Below are positions 22,398 to 31,406 of a stretch of 64,000 nt of DNA, piece by piece. A program made the position numbers and the translations under genes. The notes beneath the pieces are model-generated. The model saw nothing but the letters and a program-made list of their open reading frames with translations. It was not told the origin of the DNA and ran no database searches. Source of the stretch: Corynebacterium poyangense (lineage in GTDB: Bacteria; Actinomycetota; Actinomycetes; Mycobacteriales; Mycobacteriaceae); assembly GCF_014522205.1 (NCBI RefSeq), contig NZ_CP046884.1, positions 2,108,001-2,172,000 on the forward strand, given 5' to 3'. Position 1 is the stretch's first letter, and every line of letters starts with the position of its first letter.

Positions 22398-23744
22398 ATG
22401 AGTAACCTTAGAGCCCGCTTGATGGCCGCGGCGGCGCTACTTTTCACCCTTTTCCTCCTGCCCACCTCCCCGGCTGCGGCAGGAGGTTTTGCCGCTGCGC
22501 CTACTGCTTCCCCTACCTTCCACTGGGGGGTGGCAACCTCCGGATTCCAAGTTGAAGGCCACAACCCAGATTCCAATTGGAAACGGTACGTCGACGCGAC
22601 GGCACCCACCGGGAAAAACGACCCAGTCAATGACGCCGTTAATTTTTGGGAGCGCTATCCCGAGGACATCCAACGCGCTGCCGATATGGGAGTCAACACC
22701 TTCCGAATCAGTGTGGAATGGGCACGAATTGAACCCACTCCCGATCAGTACGATGAGGCCGCCCTCGCCCATTATGATGACATCATTAACAGCATTCGGG
22801 CGCATGGCATGACCCCCATGATCACCATGGTTCACTACGTTTATCCTGGATGGCTAGCTGACCGCGGTGGTTTCCTCAGTGAGGACGCTATTGAGCATTT
22901 CGGCCGTTTCGCGGATTTAATTACCCAACGCTGGGGAGGCCCCGGACAGGACACCCTATGGGTAACCTTTAATGAACCCCTGGTGTTCTTTGGCCATGAA
23001 GTAGAAATCGGCCTCATCAATGTAGCTGATATGCCACGCTTCCTCGATAACATAGCCCGCGCCCACCGGCTAGGCTATGAGGCCGCCCACCGGGCCAACC
23101 CAGCTACCATGGTTACCACCAACGAGGCATTCTTACCTGCGGTCACGGGCATTACCGACACCATGCTGCTTAATCGGGTAGCAGATGCTCTGGATTATGT
23201 GGGCATTGACTACTACTACGGAGTAGCCGCCAATAATCTCACGACCATCAATGCCGCATTCGGCAAATTTGCTGCGGTACGCCCCCAACCAGAAGGAATC
23301 TATGAAGCCATTCAGCACTTTGCTGGAGCCTTCCCCGGTAAACCCATCTACATCGTGGAAAACGGTATGCCTACGGATAATGGGGTTCGAACCGATGGCG
23401 TAGAACGAGGAGATTTTATTAAGGACACCGTATTTTGGCTTCAGCGTGCACGTGCCGATGGCTACAACGTTATCGGCTATAACCACTGGTCCCTTGTCGA
23501 CAACTACGAGTGGGGGAAATACGCACCTCGGTTTGGTCTCTACACCGTAGATGTCCTGAGTGATCCTCAATTAACTCGCCGACCCAGCTCCGGCGTCGAC
23601 GCCTACCGGCAAGCCATTGCCGATGGTGGGGTTCCCGCGGATTACCATCCGGTTCTTCCTCTAGCGCAATGTTCGGCTTCTACCATTCCGGATAGTTGCC
23701 TTAACCCGCCAAACCCAACCGGTCCCCGAGCTCTGCTTCGGTGA
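22398..23744 (+). CDS. Secreted family 1 glycoside hydrolase (beta-glucosidase-like)
   Basis: 448 residues. Sec signal peptide (about residues 1-28, ending SPAAA) and then a complete GH1 barrel. N-terminal HWGVATSGFQVEG, acid/base Glu193 in TFNEPL, nucleophile Glu321 in YIVENGMP, and the aglycone/glycone-site stretch NHWSLVDNYEWGKYAPRFGL. Two cysteines near the C-terminus (CSASTIPDSC) could form a disulfide, which fits export. Most bacterial GH1 enzymes are cytoplasmic. The ATG has no Shine-Dalgarno. TAGAGT (22386-22391) ends six bases before it and could be the -10 box of a leaderless mRNA. A small hairpin (AAGCCC/GGGCTT, 22376-22397) abuts the start. Confidence 0.9.
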   Translation: MSNLRARLMAAAALLFTLFLLPTSPAAAGGFAAAPTASPTFHWGVATSGFQVEGHNPDSNWKRYVDATAPTGKNDPVNDAVNFWERYPEDIQRAADMGVNTFRISVEWARIEPTPDQYDEAALAHYDDIINSIRAHGMTPMITMVHYVYPGWLADRGGFLSEDAIEHFGRFADLITQRWGGPGQDTLWVTFNEPLVFFGHEVEIGLINVADMPRFLDNIARAHRLGYEAAHRANPATMVTTNEAFLPAVTGITDTMLLNRVADALDYVGIDYYYGVAANNLTTINAAFGKFAAVRPQPEGIYEAIQHFAGAFPGKPIYIVENGMPTDNGVRTDGVERGDFIKDTVFWLQRARADGYNVIGYNHWSLVDNYEWGKYAPRFGLYTVDVLSDPQLTRRPSSGVDAYRQAIADGGVPADYHPVLPLAQCSASTIPDSCLNPPNPTGPRALLR

Positions 23745-23788
23745 CTTCTCCCACAGAATTCGCTGTGCTCTTGCTAAGGGGAATATAA

Positions 23789-23838
23789 CTGGGAGTAGTA
23801 ATGAATCCTTAATGGATTCTTGTGTCCCTTACTCCCAG
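23789..23838 (+). promoter_or_regulatory. Nested inverted repeat in the pntA leader
   Basis: CTGGGAGTA (23789-23797) pairs perfectly with TACTCCCAG (23830-23838). Inside it GAATCC (23803-23808) pairs with GGATTC (23814-23819). The outer arm shares its last two bases with the pntA Shine-Dalgarno AGGAG (23837-23841). TATAAC (23784-23789) could be a -10 box, so the element may be a DNA operator or an RNA leader structure. Confidence 0.5.
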
Positions 23839-23849
23839 GAGCCGCCCTC

Positions 23850-25385
23850 ATGCATATTGGCGTTCCCCGCGATCCGCACCCGGACCAGCGTCTGGTTGCC
23901 ACCACCCCAGAAACCATAGCCTCACTCAAGAGATTGGGATATGAGGTGGCGGTGGAAAAAGGCGCCGGCACTAGCGCGCATTTCCCTGATCAGGCCTATC
24001 ATGATGCCGGGGCGGAACTTGTTGATTCCGCTGCCGCTTGGGGCGCAGATATTGTTCTGTGCTTAGACCAACCCCCGCTCTCAGCGCTAGAGCTCATGAA
24101 ACCCGGGGCGCTATTGATTTCTCGCCTGGCACCGGCAACCTCCCCCGAATTTATTGAGCAATGCCGTCAGCATCGCATTACCGCTATGGCGATGGATGCT
24201 GTTCCTCGGCTCAGCCGGGCACAATCCATGGATGTCTTATCCTCCATGGCTAATATCGCCGGATATCGAGCAGTAATTGAGGCGGCCTCAGAATTTGGCA
24301 GACTCTTTACCGGACAAGTCACCGCAGCCGGCAAACTTCCTCCTGCTCAGGTGTATGTTATTGGCGCCGGTGTTGCTGGCTTAGCTGCTATTGGAACAGC
24401 ACAATCCATGGGCGCCGTGGTCAAAGCTACCGACGTCCGCCCAGAAACGGCTGAGCAAGTGCAGTCCATGGGTGCGGAATTTGTTGCCATCCCGGTTGCT
24501 ACTGAAGAATCCGAAGACGGCTACGCCAAGGAAATGACCGCAGACCAGGCCCGAGCCGCAGCAATTCTCTATGCTGAACAAGCAGCCCGCGCAGATATTG
24601 TTATTACCACGGCAAATATCCCTGGACGTCGTTCACCGGTGTTGTTAACAGCTGCCGATGTGGCACAGATGCGCCCAGGAAGTGTCATCGTGGACATGGC
24701 CGCCCAAGGCGGAGGTAATTGTGAGCTCACTCAACCAGGCCAGGTAGTAGAAACCGGCAACGGAGTCAAGATCATCGGGTACACCGATCTTGCTGGCCGT
24801 CTTCCTGCTCAGGCATCTCATCTCTACGCTAAGAACCTCGCTAATTTCTTAGCACTATTAACTCCGGATAAAGACGGTTGTCCGCAGGTCAATTTGGATG
24901 ATGACATTATCCGTGGCGTGTGTTTATGCCAGGGAGAAAATATTTTATGGCCTCCCCCACCAGTCAAGGTCTCGGCGGCCCCCGCCCCCGCAGATCAGAA
25001 AGCTGTGGCTGAACCCGCGGTGCCAGCGGAAGAAAAGACTCGACGCTCCCCGCTTCTCTGGATCGGGTTAGCAACCATCCTCGCGGTGGTGCTCATGGCC
25101 TTCTCCCCAGCCGCGGTCGCCAGCCACTATGTGGTGCTAATGCTGGCTATCGTCGTAGGTTTCTACGTTATTACCAGCGTCACCCACTCCCTCCACACTC
25201 CACTCATGTCGGAAACCAACGCTATCTCCGGGATCATTGTGGTAGGGGCGCTACCACAAATCGGTTCTCCTCACCTTGCTGTTCAAATCATCAGCATGAT
25301 CGCGATTTTCGTCGCATCAATTAATATTTTCGGCGGCTTCACGGTCACCCACCGGATGCTCACAATGTTCCGAAAGGATTCTTAA
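23850..25385 (+). CDS. pntA: NAD(P) transhydrogenase subunit alpha
   Basis: 511 residues from ATG 23850, with AGGAG eight bases upstream; the longer frame from 23820 lacks this. Domain order: NAD(H)-binding dI (about 1-375) with GVPRD at the start, [20 protein letters not shown] and a mobile-loop region, then a linker rich in Ala/Pro, then four membrane helices (about 400-505). This is the fused alpha form, as in E. coli. With PntB it couples hydride transfer from NADH to NADP+ to proton entry, supplying NADPH. pntB follows after one base. Confidence 0.95.
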   Translation: MHIGVPRDPHPDQRLVATTPETIASLKRLGYEVAVEKGAGTSAHFPDQAYHDAGAELVDSAAAWGADIVLCLDQPPLSALELMKPGALLISRLAPATSPEFIEQCRQHRITAMAMDAVPRLSRAQSMDVLSSMANIAGYRAVIEAASEFGRLFTGQVTAAGKLPPAQVYVIGAGVAGLAAIGTAQSMGAVVKATDVRPETAEQVQSMGAEFVAIPVATEESEDGYAKEMTADQARAAAILYAEQAARADIVITTANIPGRRSPVLLTAADVAQMRPGSVIVDMAAQGGGNCELTQPGQVVETGNGVKIIGYTDLAGRLPAQASHLYAKNLANFLALLTPDKDGCPQVNLDDDIIRGVCLCQGENILWPPPPVKVSAAPAPADQKAVAEPAVPAEEKTRRSPLLWIGLATILAVVLMAFSPAAVASHYVVLMLAIVVGFYVITSVTHSLHTPLMSETNAISGIIVVGALPQIGSPHLAVQIISMIAIFVASINIFGGFTVTHRMLTMFRKDS

Positions 25386-25386
25386 G

Positions 25387-26811
25387 ATGGATTCCTTGAG
25401 CACAATCTCATCCGTTATCGCTGCCTTGTGTTTCATTGTGGCGCTGGCTGGATTAGCGAAACAAGACACTGCTCAACGCGGCAATTTCTTCGGCGCTGTC
25501 GGCATGATGATCGCGGTTGCGGCAGCACTTGTACTGAGCCTAAAAAATTCGGCACATTCCATCCTCATGACGTTGGTGCTCATTGCGCCCGCCATGGGCG
25601 GTGGCGCCGTCATCGGAGTGTGGCGGGCCCGCCGCGTCGCAATGACCGGGATGCCTGAGCTCATCGCGATCTTGCATAGCTTTGTGGGCTTAGCGGCAGT
25701 ACTCATCGGCTACAATTCCTTCGTAGAATCTTTAGGCCACGAGCCTGATCACTATGGTTTCCATCTTGGTGAGATCCACCTGGGAATATTCATTGGCGCG
25801 GTGACTTTCACTGGTTCCATTGTGGCCTGGTTAAAACTGTCCGGAAAGATTTCCGGTGCCCCACTTACTCTTCCTGGAAGAAACCTCATTAATCTGCTCA
25901 TCCTCATCGTCTGTGCTGGATTATTGGTGGCTTTTATTTCTTCCGCCTCATGGTGGGCACTCATCATCATGACGGTCCTCGCCCTTATTCTTGGGGTTCA
26001 CCTCGTCGCCGCTATTGGTGGCGGAGACATGCCCGTTGTGGTCAGTATGCTTAATTCCTACTCCGGGTGGGCGGCCGCTGCCGCCGGTTTTATGCTGGGA
26101 AACCCGCTGCTCATTATCACCGGCGCACTCGTTGGTTCTTCGGGTGCCTACCTGTCCGCCATTATGTGCCAGGCGATGAATCGTTCATTCCTCTCCGTCG
26201 TATTAGGGGGCTTCGGGTCTGACACCAGTTCCTCATCAAGCACCCTGGCTGATCCTCATGCCCAGCACAGCGAAATCTCCGCCGCCGAGACCGCAGAGCT
26301 GCTTCACGACGCCCGACGCGTAGTCATCGCCCCGGGATACGGCATGGCGGTAGCGCAAGCGCAATACCCCGTAGCAGAACTCACGCGGAAGCTGAGAGAC
26401 CTCGGCGTCGATGTGGTATTCGCGATCCATCCGGTCGCCGGGCGGTTACCTGGCCACATGAATGTGTTGTTGGCAGAAGCCAAGGTCCCCTATGACATTG
26501 TTCTAGAGATGGATGAGATCAATGATGATTTCCCCGACGTCGACGTGGTGCTAGTCATTGGCGCCAATGACACCGTGAATCCCATTGCTGAAGAACCAGG
26601 ATCTCCTATCGCTGGAATGCCGGTCCTCAAAGTCTGGGAAGCACACCGCGTTATTGTTTTGAAGCGCTCCATGGGCGCAGGCTATGCAGGCGTAGCTAAC
26701 CCTCTCTTTAGCAAAGACAACACCGACATGCTCCTCGGTGATGCCAAAGGATCCGTAGAAGCACTCTGTCAGGATCTTTCCGTTTCCAGTCAGCTAAAAG
26801 AGAAAATGTGA
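25387..26811 (+). CDS. pntB: NAD(P) transhydrogenase subunit beta
   Basis: 474 residues. About nine membrane helices (residues 1-260) with [20 protein letters not shown], then the NADP(H)-binding dIII domain: [58 protein letters not shown] and [18 protein letters not shown]. All characteristic dIII motifs are intact. It begins one base after pntA. Confidence 0.96.
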   Translation: MDSLSTISSVIAALCFIVALAGLAKQDTAQRGNFFGAVGMMIAVAAALVLSLKNSAHSILMTLVLIAPAMGGGAVIGVWRARRVAMTGMPELIAILHSFVGLAAVLIGYNSFVESLGHEPDHYGFHLGEIHLGIFIGAVTFTGSIVAWLKLSGKISGAPLTLPGRNLINLLILIVCAGLLVAFISSASWWALIIMTVLALILGVHLVAAIGGGDMPVVVSMLNSYSGWAAAAAGFMLGNPLLIITGALVGSSGAYLSAIMCQAMNRSFLSVVLGGFGSDTSSSSSTLADPHAQHSEISAAETAELLHDARRVVIAPGYGMAVAQAQYPVAELTRKLRDLGVDVVFAIHPVAGRLPGHMNVLLAEAKVPYDIVLEMDEINDDFPDVDVVLVIGANDTVNPIAEEPGSPIAGMPVLKVWEAHRVIVLKRSMGAGYAGVANPLFSKDNTDMLLGDAKGSVEALCQDLSVSSQLKEKM

Positions 26812-26834
26812 TACTCCCTCTCACCTTCTGAGAC

Positions 26835-26853
26835 GATAGCGCTATTGTCTATC
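26835..26853. promoter_or_regulatory. Candidate operator of the MocR-type regulator
   Basis: GATAG (26835-26839) and CTATC (26849-26853) form an inverted repeat just before the regulator gene. It contains the self-complementary ATAGCGCTAT. It overlaps the likely promoter, as expected for autoregulation. Confidence 0.35.
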
Positions 26854-26861
26854 ATGGTCTT

Positions 26862-28268
26862 ATGAGTAGTGTTGATGACCTCGTGGGCCACTTACGCCAG
26901 TGGATAGATTCAGCTGCTCCCGGGACTCAGCTTCCATCCAGTCGCCGTCTCGTGGAGCAGTACCGGATAAGCCCGGTTACTGTCCACAAGGCAATGGACA
27001 TCCTTAAAGGATTGGGTTTAGTAGAAAGTCGGCCCGGCAGTGGCACTTTCGTACGACAACAGCGCACCGCAAAGAGCCTAGATTTTACCTGGCAAGCTGC
27101 CGCCTTAAGGGAAGCTCCACCCCGAGTAATGGGGTTATCTGATCCGCTCCACAATGCAGACAACACCAGCATTGCTTTTCACTCTGGTTATCCTTCTCCG
27201 GAATTATTGCCGCTACGGCTGATTCGTTCAGCCCTTAACCGAGTAACCCGAAGCCCAAGTCTTGCCGACCGTAGCCCGAGCGCCGGACTTCCGGAACTGC
27301 AATCATGGTTTGCCCAAGAATTGGCTCATCGTAGCCCAGCCACAATCTCACCCCCGATGCCGCGTGATGTCACCATCGTCCCGGGAACCCAAAGCGGCTT
27401 AGTGGCAGTTTTTCGCTCATTGTGTGCTCCTGGTCAAGCAGTTCTGTGCGAATCCCCGACCTATTGGGGCGCTATTCTCGCTGCTCGACAAGGTGATGTG
27501 CGGCTCAAGGTCGTCGGGCACGATTCTGACGGGCCACTCATCTCTGATCTTGGTACAGCACTACGCACCACGGGCGCCAAGGTTTTTTATGCTCAACCTA
27601 CCTTCCACAACCCGACGGGTACCCAGTGGTCACTTTCCCGCCGTGAAGAAGTCCTCGAGGTTATTCGCCGACATGGCGCCTTTCTCATTGAGGATGACTG
27701 GGCACGGGATTTCGCCATAGCCGAACCGCTGCTTCCGCTGGCGGCTTTAGATGATTCCGGCCACGTCATCTATCTTCGATCATTAACTAAAAGTATTTCT
27801 CCAGCCATCCGGGTGGGGGCGATCATTGCCCGCGGACCAGCACGAGACCGGATTTTAGGAAGCATCGGAGCCGATGCTTTATACGTCAGTGGACTACTCC
27901 AACAGGTTGCCGCAGATGTGGTGATGAATTCTGCGTGGAAAACGCATCTGCGACACCTCCGGTCCCAGCTTGCCCAACGGCGAGATCTCCTCATCGCAGC
28001 CTTAAGCCCTCTTGCTCCCGCTCTTTCTTTGGTGCATATTCCAGCCGGAGGATTAAACCTGTGGTTACGCTTAGCCGAGGGGATAGACGAGCAAGATCTT
28101 GCCTCCCGATGTAGCTCCCGTGGAACCTATATCGCCGCAGGTCAACAATGGTTCCCCAGTGATCCGCCAGGACAGTTTATTCGCTTAAACTATTCCTCTC
28201 CTGCCCCTTCTCGCTTCCATGAAGGAGCTGCAACCATGGGGGAGGTATTAGGAGAAATCCTCCGATAG
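26862..28268 (+). CDS. MocR/PdxR-type regulator (GntR domain fused to aminotransferase-like domain)
   Basis: 468 residues. Winged-helix GntR domain at the N-terminus (about 5-70: LPSSRRLVEQYRISPVTVHK, RPGSGTFVRQQ), then a type I aminotransferase-like domain (about 100-465) with TFHNPTGT and the PLP-lysine segment SLTKSISPAIRVG. Such proteins sense PLP or amino-acid aldimines and usually control a neighbouring gene. No pyridoxal synthase genes (pdxST) adjoin, so it is probably not PdxR itself. The EamA transporter gene starts at its stop codon (TAGTG) and is the likely target. Confidence 0.9.
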   Translation: MSSVDDLVGHLRQWIDSAAPGTQLPSSRRLVEQYRISPVTVHKAMDILKGLGLVESRPGSGTFVRQQRTAKSLDFTWQAAALREAPPRVMGLSDPLHNADNTSIAFHSGYPSPELLPLRLIRSALNRVTRSPSLADRSPSAGLPELQSWFAQELAHRSPATISPPMPRDVTIVPGTQSGLVAVFRSLCAPGQAVLCESPTYWGAILAARQGDVRLKVVGHDSDGPLISDLGTALRTTGAKVFYAQPTFHNPTGTQWSLSRREEVLEVIRRHGAFLIEDDWARDFAIAEPLLPLAALDDSGHVIYLRSLTKSISPAIRVGAIIARGPARDRILGSIGADALYVSGLLQQVAADVVMNSAWKTHLRHLRSQLAQRRDLLIAALSPLAPALSLVHIPAGGLNLWLRLAEGIDEQDLASRCSSRGTYIAAGQQWFPSDPPGQFIRLNYSSPAPSRFHEGAATMGEVLGEILR

Positions 28269-29212
28269 TGCTACTGTTAAACATGAGTATTAATAGTAGC
28301 GCTTTCGCTTTAAGCGAGGAACCGTTATCCCCCTCACGGCGATCCCACGCCGGCCTATGGTGGGGCCTCTTAGGCGTCATCGCCTTTTCCTTCACCGTGC
28401 CACTCACCAAAGTTGCCCTTCGCGACGATCATCTCTCTGCTCTCTTTGTCGGATCAGGCCGCTCAGTCATCGCCGGCATCCTAGCCATCATCGCCTTGCG
28501 CTGGACCCGCCAGCCACTCCCCCGCGGGCAACAATGGATACAGGTAGCAGTAGTGGCTATCGGGGCAGTTCTGGGTTTCCCACTCTTGACCTCTTATGCC
28601 TTGCACGTCACTCCCGCTAGCCATGGGGCCGTGGTTATCGCCCTCTTGCCTGCTGCCACCGCCGTGATTGCCGTGCTCAGAACCAAAGAACAACCCGGAG
28701 CACTGTTTTGGGGTTCTGCCCTAGCCGGGGCGATAGCTGCCGTGATCTTTGCTCTCCACAGCAGCGGCAGTCTCAGCACATTGACGTGGCCGGACCTTCT
28801 TCTCTTCCTCGCTGTGGCACTATGCGCCATTGGCTACGCCGAAGGCGGAGTTCTCTCCCGCAGCCTCGGATCATGGCAAACCATTTCCTGGGCTCTAGTT
28901 ATCTCTCTCCCCTTGATGACACTATTTTCCGGCGTAGCTTTAGTTCACCATCCACCAAGTGGCGGCTTAACTACCTGGTTGGCTTTCGCTTATCTCTCCG
29001 TCATCAGCATGTTCCTCGGGTTTTTTGCCTGGTATCACGGTTTAGCCCTTGGGCCAATGTCTCAAGTAAGCCAAATCCAACTCTCTCAACCGGTCATGAG
29101 CCTGCTCTGGGCTTGGTTACTGCTGGGCGAACACATCACTCTAGGAACGGTGATCGGCGGGTTCGTCGTCATTGCCTGCGCACTCAGTGCCGTCAGAGCC
29201 AGGGTGCACTAA
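28268..29212 (+). CDS. EamA-family (DMT) transporter
   Basis: 314 residues if started at the GTG that overlaps the regulator stop (TAGTG); ATG 28283 would remove five residues. Ten membrane helices in two EamA repeats. GLLGVIAFSFTVPLTKVALR is characteristic of the first, and AFAYLSVISMFLGFFAWYHG and QPVMSLLWAWLLLGE of the second. Relatives export amino acids or metabolites. The partner regulator suggests an amino compound or vitamin B6 vitamer, but this is inference. Confidence 0.85.
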   Translation: MLLLNMSINSSAFALSEEPLSPSRRSHAGLWWGLLGVIAFSFTVPLTKVALRDDHLSALFVGSGRSVIAGILAIIALRWTRQPLPRGQQWIQVAVVAIGAVLGFPLLTSYALHVTPASHGAVVIALLPAATAVIAVLRTKEQPGALFWGSALAGAIAAVIFALHSSGSLSTLTWPDLLLFLAVALCAIGYAEGGVLSRSLGSWQTISWALVISLPLMTLFSGVALVHHPPSGGLTTWLAFAYLSVISMFLGFFAWYHGLALGPMSQVSQIQLSQPVMSLLWAWLLLGEHITLGTVIGGFVVIACALSAVRARVH

Positions 29213-29755
29213 ACACCTCATCACTCTTGCCCTCGGGGGAACAGCGAACCTTACCTGCTGCCATTTCTTGCCGATATTTCACAATTTTCAGAGAGTTTTC
29301 ACCTACTCTCCACGGCTGAGATAGCCTTTCTTCCTAATGAGAAGATAAGAACGCAGCAATAATCAACGCGCCCGCCAGGAACTCGCCACGAGATAAAGAA
29401 AACAAACCTATACTATCCAAGCGCTGAAAAGATATTTCGGCGCGCTTTTTCTTTTTTCGGCAACCCACGCAACCATAAAGACCATTTCTCATCAGGGGAA
29501 AAGTCCCCTCCGCAGATGACTTACCTAGTTATACTGTGGTGCTTTATGAGATTCCTGAATAGCTTCATCACCGGCCCCAAAACCCGCGGTGAGTCATCTT
29601 CCTCAAAAAACCATAACCTCTGTTTCTTTACTGGCAGCTTCAATCCCTAAGCCAGGAAAAGTACTACCAAGCTAGCCATTATTGACCCTTATTAGCTCAA
29701 ACATATAATTTTCTATTAAATAAATTTTTTAATATCTCTTAAGGTTAAATACATC
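29213..29755. other. Intergenic region, AT-rich near the next gene
   Basis: About 540 bases without a convincing gene. It contains a terminator-like hairpin (see 29419-29457), a possible promoter TATACT near 29530 followed by a 34-codon ATG frame with no recognisable product, and a very A+T-rich stretch (29700-29750) that probably holds the promoter of the CapA-like gene. Confidence 0.5.
29419..29457 (+). terminator. Terminator-like hairpin downstream of the EamA gene
   Basis: AAGCGC at 29419 pairs with GCGCTT near 29442, with TGAAA/TTTC extending the stem. A T-rich tail follows. It lies 200 bases past the EamA stop. Confidence 0.6.
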
Positions 29756-30940
29756 ATGAGACCTCAACGCGCCCCTCATGCGGCGCGCCTCAACAAAGCT
29801 CAACGCCTCAGCGTGCCCCTGCTTTCCGGAGCAGTAATCGGGACAATCGCCGCTGGCCTCGGGACCCACCTCATTAGCGCGGAACCAGGATCCCCCACCA
29901 TCGACCACGCGCAGCTCCCCGCCTCGCAACCACAGCCCATCAGCATCACCGTATCGGGAGATCTCCTATGGCATGAAAATGTTTTTGAAAGCGGCCACAA
30001 CCCGGACGGCATCTGGGACTTTTCTCCAGTCTTCGCCCCCATGAAGCCCATTATTGACAACGCTGACCTGGCAATCTGCCATGAAGAAGTACCGTTTGCC
30101 CCGCCCGAAGGTCCCTTTAGCGGCTATCCGCAATTTCAAGCCCCTCCTCAGATTGCCCAAGGCGTAGCCCAAGCAGGATGGGACCTGTGCACCACAGCAT
30201 CCAATCACTCAGTAGATGGCGGATTCCCCGGCATTCAACGCACCATGGATGCTTTTCAGGCAGCCGGAATTATGACCTCTGGTACGTCTCGCACCCCGGA
30301 AGAAGACGCTACCCCGCGGATCGTCACCACCGCCTCAGGGGTAAAAGTAGCCGTCGTCAACGGCACCTATGGCACTAACGGCTTACCGGTGGAGGAACCC
30401 TGGATGGTCCAGGACCTTAATCCGGATACGCTCTTGGCCAAAGCTAAAACTGCTCGTGAGGCCGGCGCTGATATTGTTATGGCGGCTATTCACGCCGGCA
30501 ACGAAGGCGATACCGAGCCCACCGAGCAACAGACCGAATTAGCCCATATCCTTACTGCTTCCCCGGATATTGACGTGGTTTACGGGCACCATGCTCATGC
30601 CGTGCAACCCATTGAGAAAGTCAATGGGAAATGGGTCGTTTATGGTCTGGGGAATATGGTGGCTTCTCAGCTGCCAGATAACTTCCTGGCCTATGATGGC
30701 CTCACTGTGCGCTTCACCTTTGCCCCCACTGATCATGGGCGCTGGGAGATTTCTCGCTTGGATTATATTCCCACCATTATTAGCGCCCCCAAGGTCATGC
30801 CCGTCACTGTGTCCCCTATTTCTTCCTTGATAAATATGCCCGACGCAGATCTGGACCGAATTCACCAGTCCCGGCAACGAACCGTAGATACTGTTCTGTC
30901 TCGGGGAGCAGGAGCAGACCCCGTAGTCCATGAGGGCTAA
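29756..30940 (+). CDS. CapA-like metallophosphatase family protein
   Basis: 394 residues. One N-terminal membrane anchor or uncleaved signal (about 21-40), then the CapA/PgsA-type calcineurin-like fold (about 60-320). Motifs: VSGDLLWHEN, SNHSVDGG, VNGTYGTNG, AAIHAGNEGD and YGHHAHAVQPIEKVNGKWVV, then YGLGNMVASQ. The family is named for poly-gamma-glutamate capsule synthesis, but no capB/capC partners adjoin, and corynebacteria are not known for this capsule. A cell-envelope phosphatase role is possible. It is monocistronic, with an AT-rich upstream region. Confidence 0.85.
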   Translation: MRPQRAPHAARLNKAQRLSVPLLSGAVIGTIAAGLGTHLISAEPGSPTIDHAQLPASQPQPISITVSGDLLWHENVFESGHNPDGIWDFSPVFAPMKPIIDNADLAICHEEVPFAPPEGPFSGYPQFQAPPQIAQGVAQAGWDLCTTASNHSVDGGFPGIQRTMDAFQAAGIMTSGTSRTPEEDATPRIVTTASGVKVAVVNGTYGTNGLPVEEPWMVQDLNPDTLLAKAKTAREAGADIVMAAIHAGNEGDTEPTEQQTELAHILTASPDIDVVYGHHAHAVQPIEKVNGKWVVYGLGNMVASQLPDNFLAYDGLTVRFTFAPTDHGRWEISRLDYIPTIISAPKVMPVTVSPISSLINMPDADLDRIHQSRQRTVDTVLSRGAGADPVVHEG

Positions 30941-31140
30941 TACACACTAAGCGCTGCCCTCAGTACAAGTTCTCGCGATGCGAAGAGAACTCGTGTGCTT
31001 GGTGTTCTCCGCGCCCTTACTTGCGATCCTGCCGTGGTTAAGGGTTGGTACAGAGGGCGGCACTGCCAGCACTTCCTCGATGCGAGTCATGGTCGAGGTG
31101 TTCCCCTTAACTAAGAGCACAGCAACTTTTGGGCTCTGGA

Positions 31141-31173
31141 GAAGAAAAGAAACCCCGGCAGTTCATGCCGGGG
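31141..31173 (-). terminator. Terminator of tRNA-Lys
   Basis: CCCCGGCA-GTTCA-TGCCGGGG (31153-31173) is a perfect stem. On the minus strand it is followed by a T-rich tract, eight bases past tRNA-Lys. Confidence 0.9.
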
Positions 31174-31180
31174 AAATAAG

Positions 31181-31253
31181 TGGGCCCTCCGGGGCTCGAA
31201 CCCGGGACCTGCGGATTAAAAGTCCGTAGCTCTACCAACTGAGCTAAAGGCCC
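31181..31253 (-). tRNA. tRNA-Lys (TTT)
   Basis: 73 bases. Acceptor GGGCCTT/GGGCCCA region, D-arm GCTCAGTTGGTAGAGC, anticodon loop CTTTTAA (TTT), T-arm CCGGGTTCGAGCCCCGG. CCA is not encoded. Confidence 0.95.
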
Positions 31254-31345
31254 AACCGTTGCTTCTTAGTATTGATTAAAGCAACTGTAACAGTATAACG
31301 CCTTTTTTGGCTGAAGTGGAATTAACCCCCTGACCTCGCACAATG

Positions 31346-31385
31346 CCAAGAGAACCCGTAGGTTCACAGGATGATCCTACGGGTT
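31346..31385 (-). terminator. Hairpin after actA
   Basis: AACCCGTAGG (31353-31362) and CCTACGGGTT (31376-31385) form a 10-bp stem 22 bases past the actA stop. The T-run is poor, so termination efficiency is uncertain. Confidence 0.6.
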
Positions 31386-31406
31386 GTTGGTGATCAGACT
31401 ATAAGA

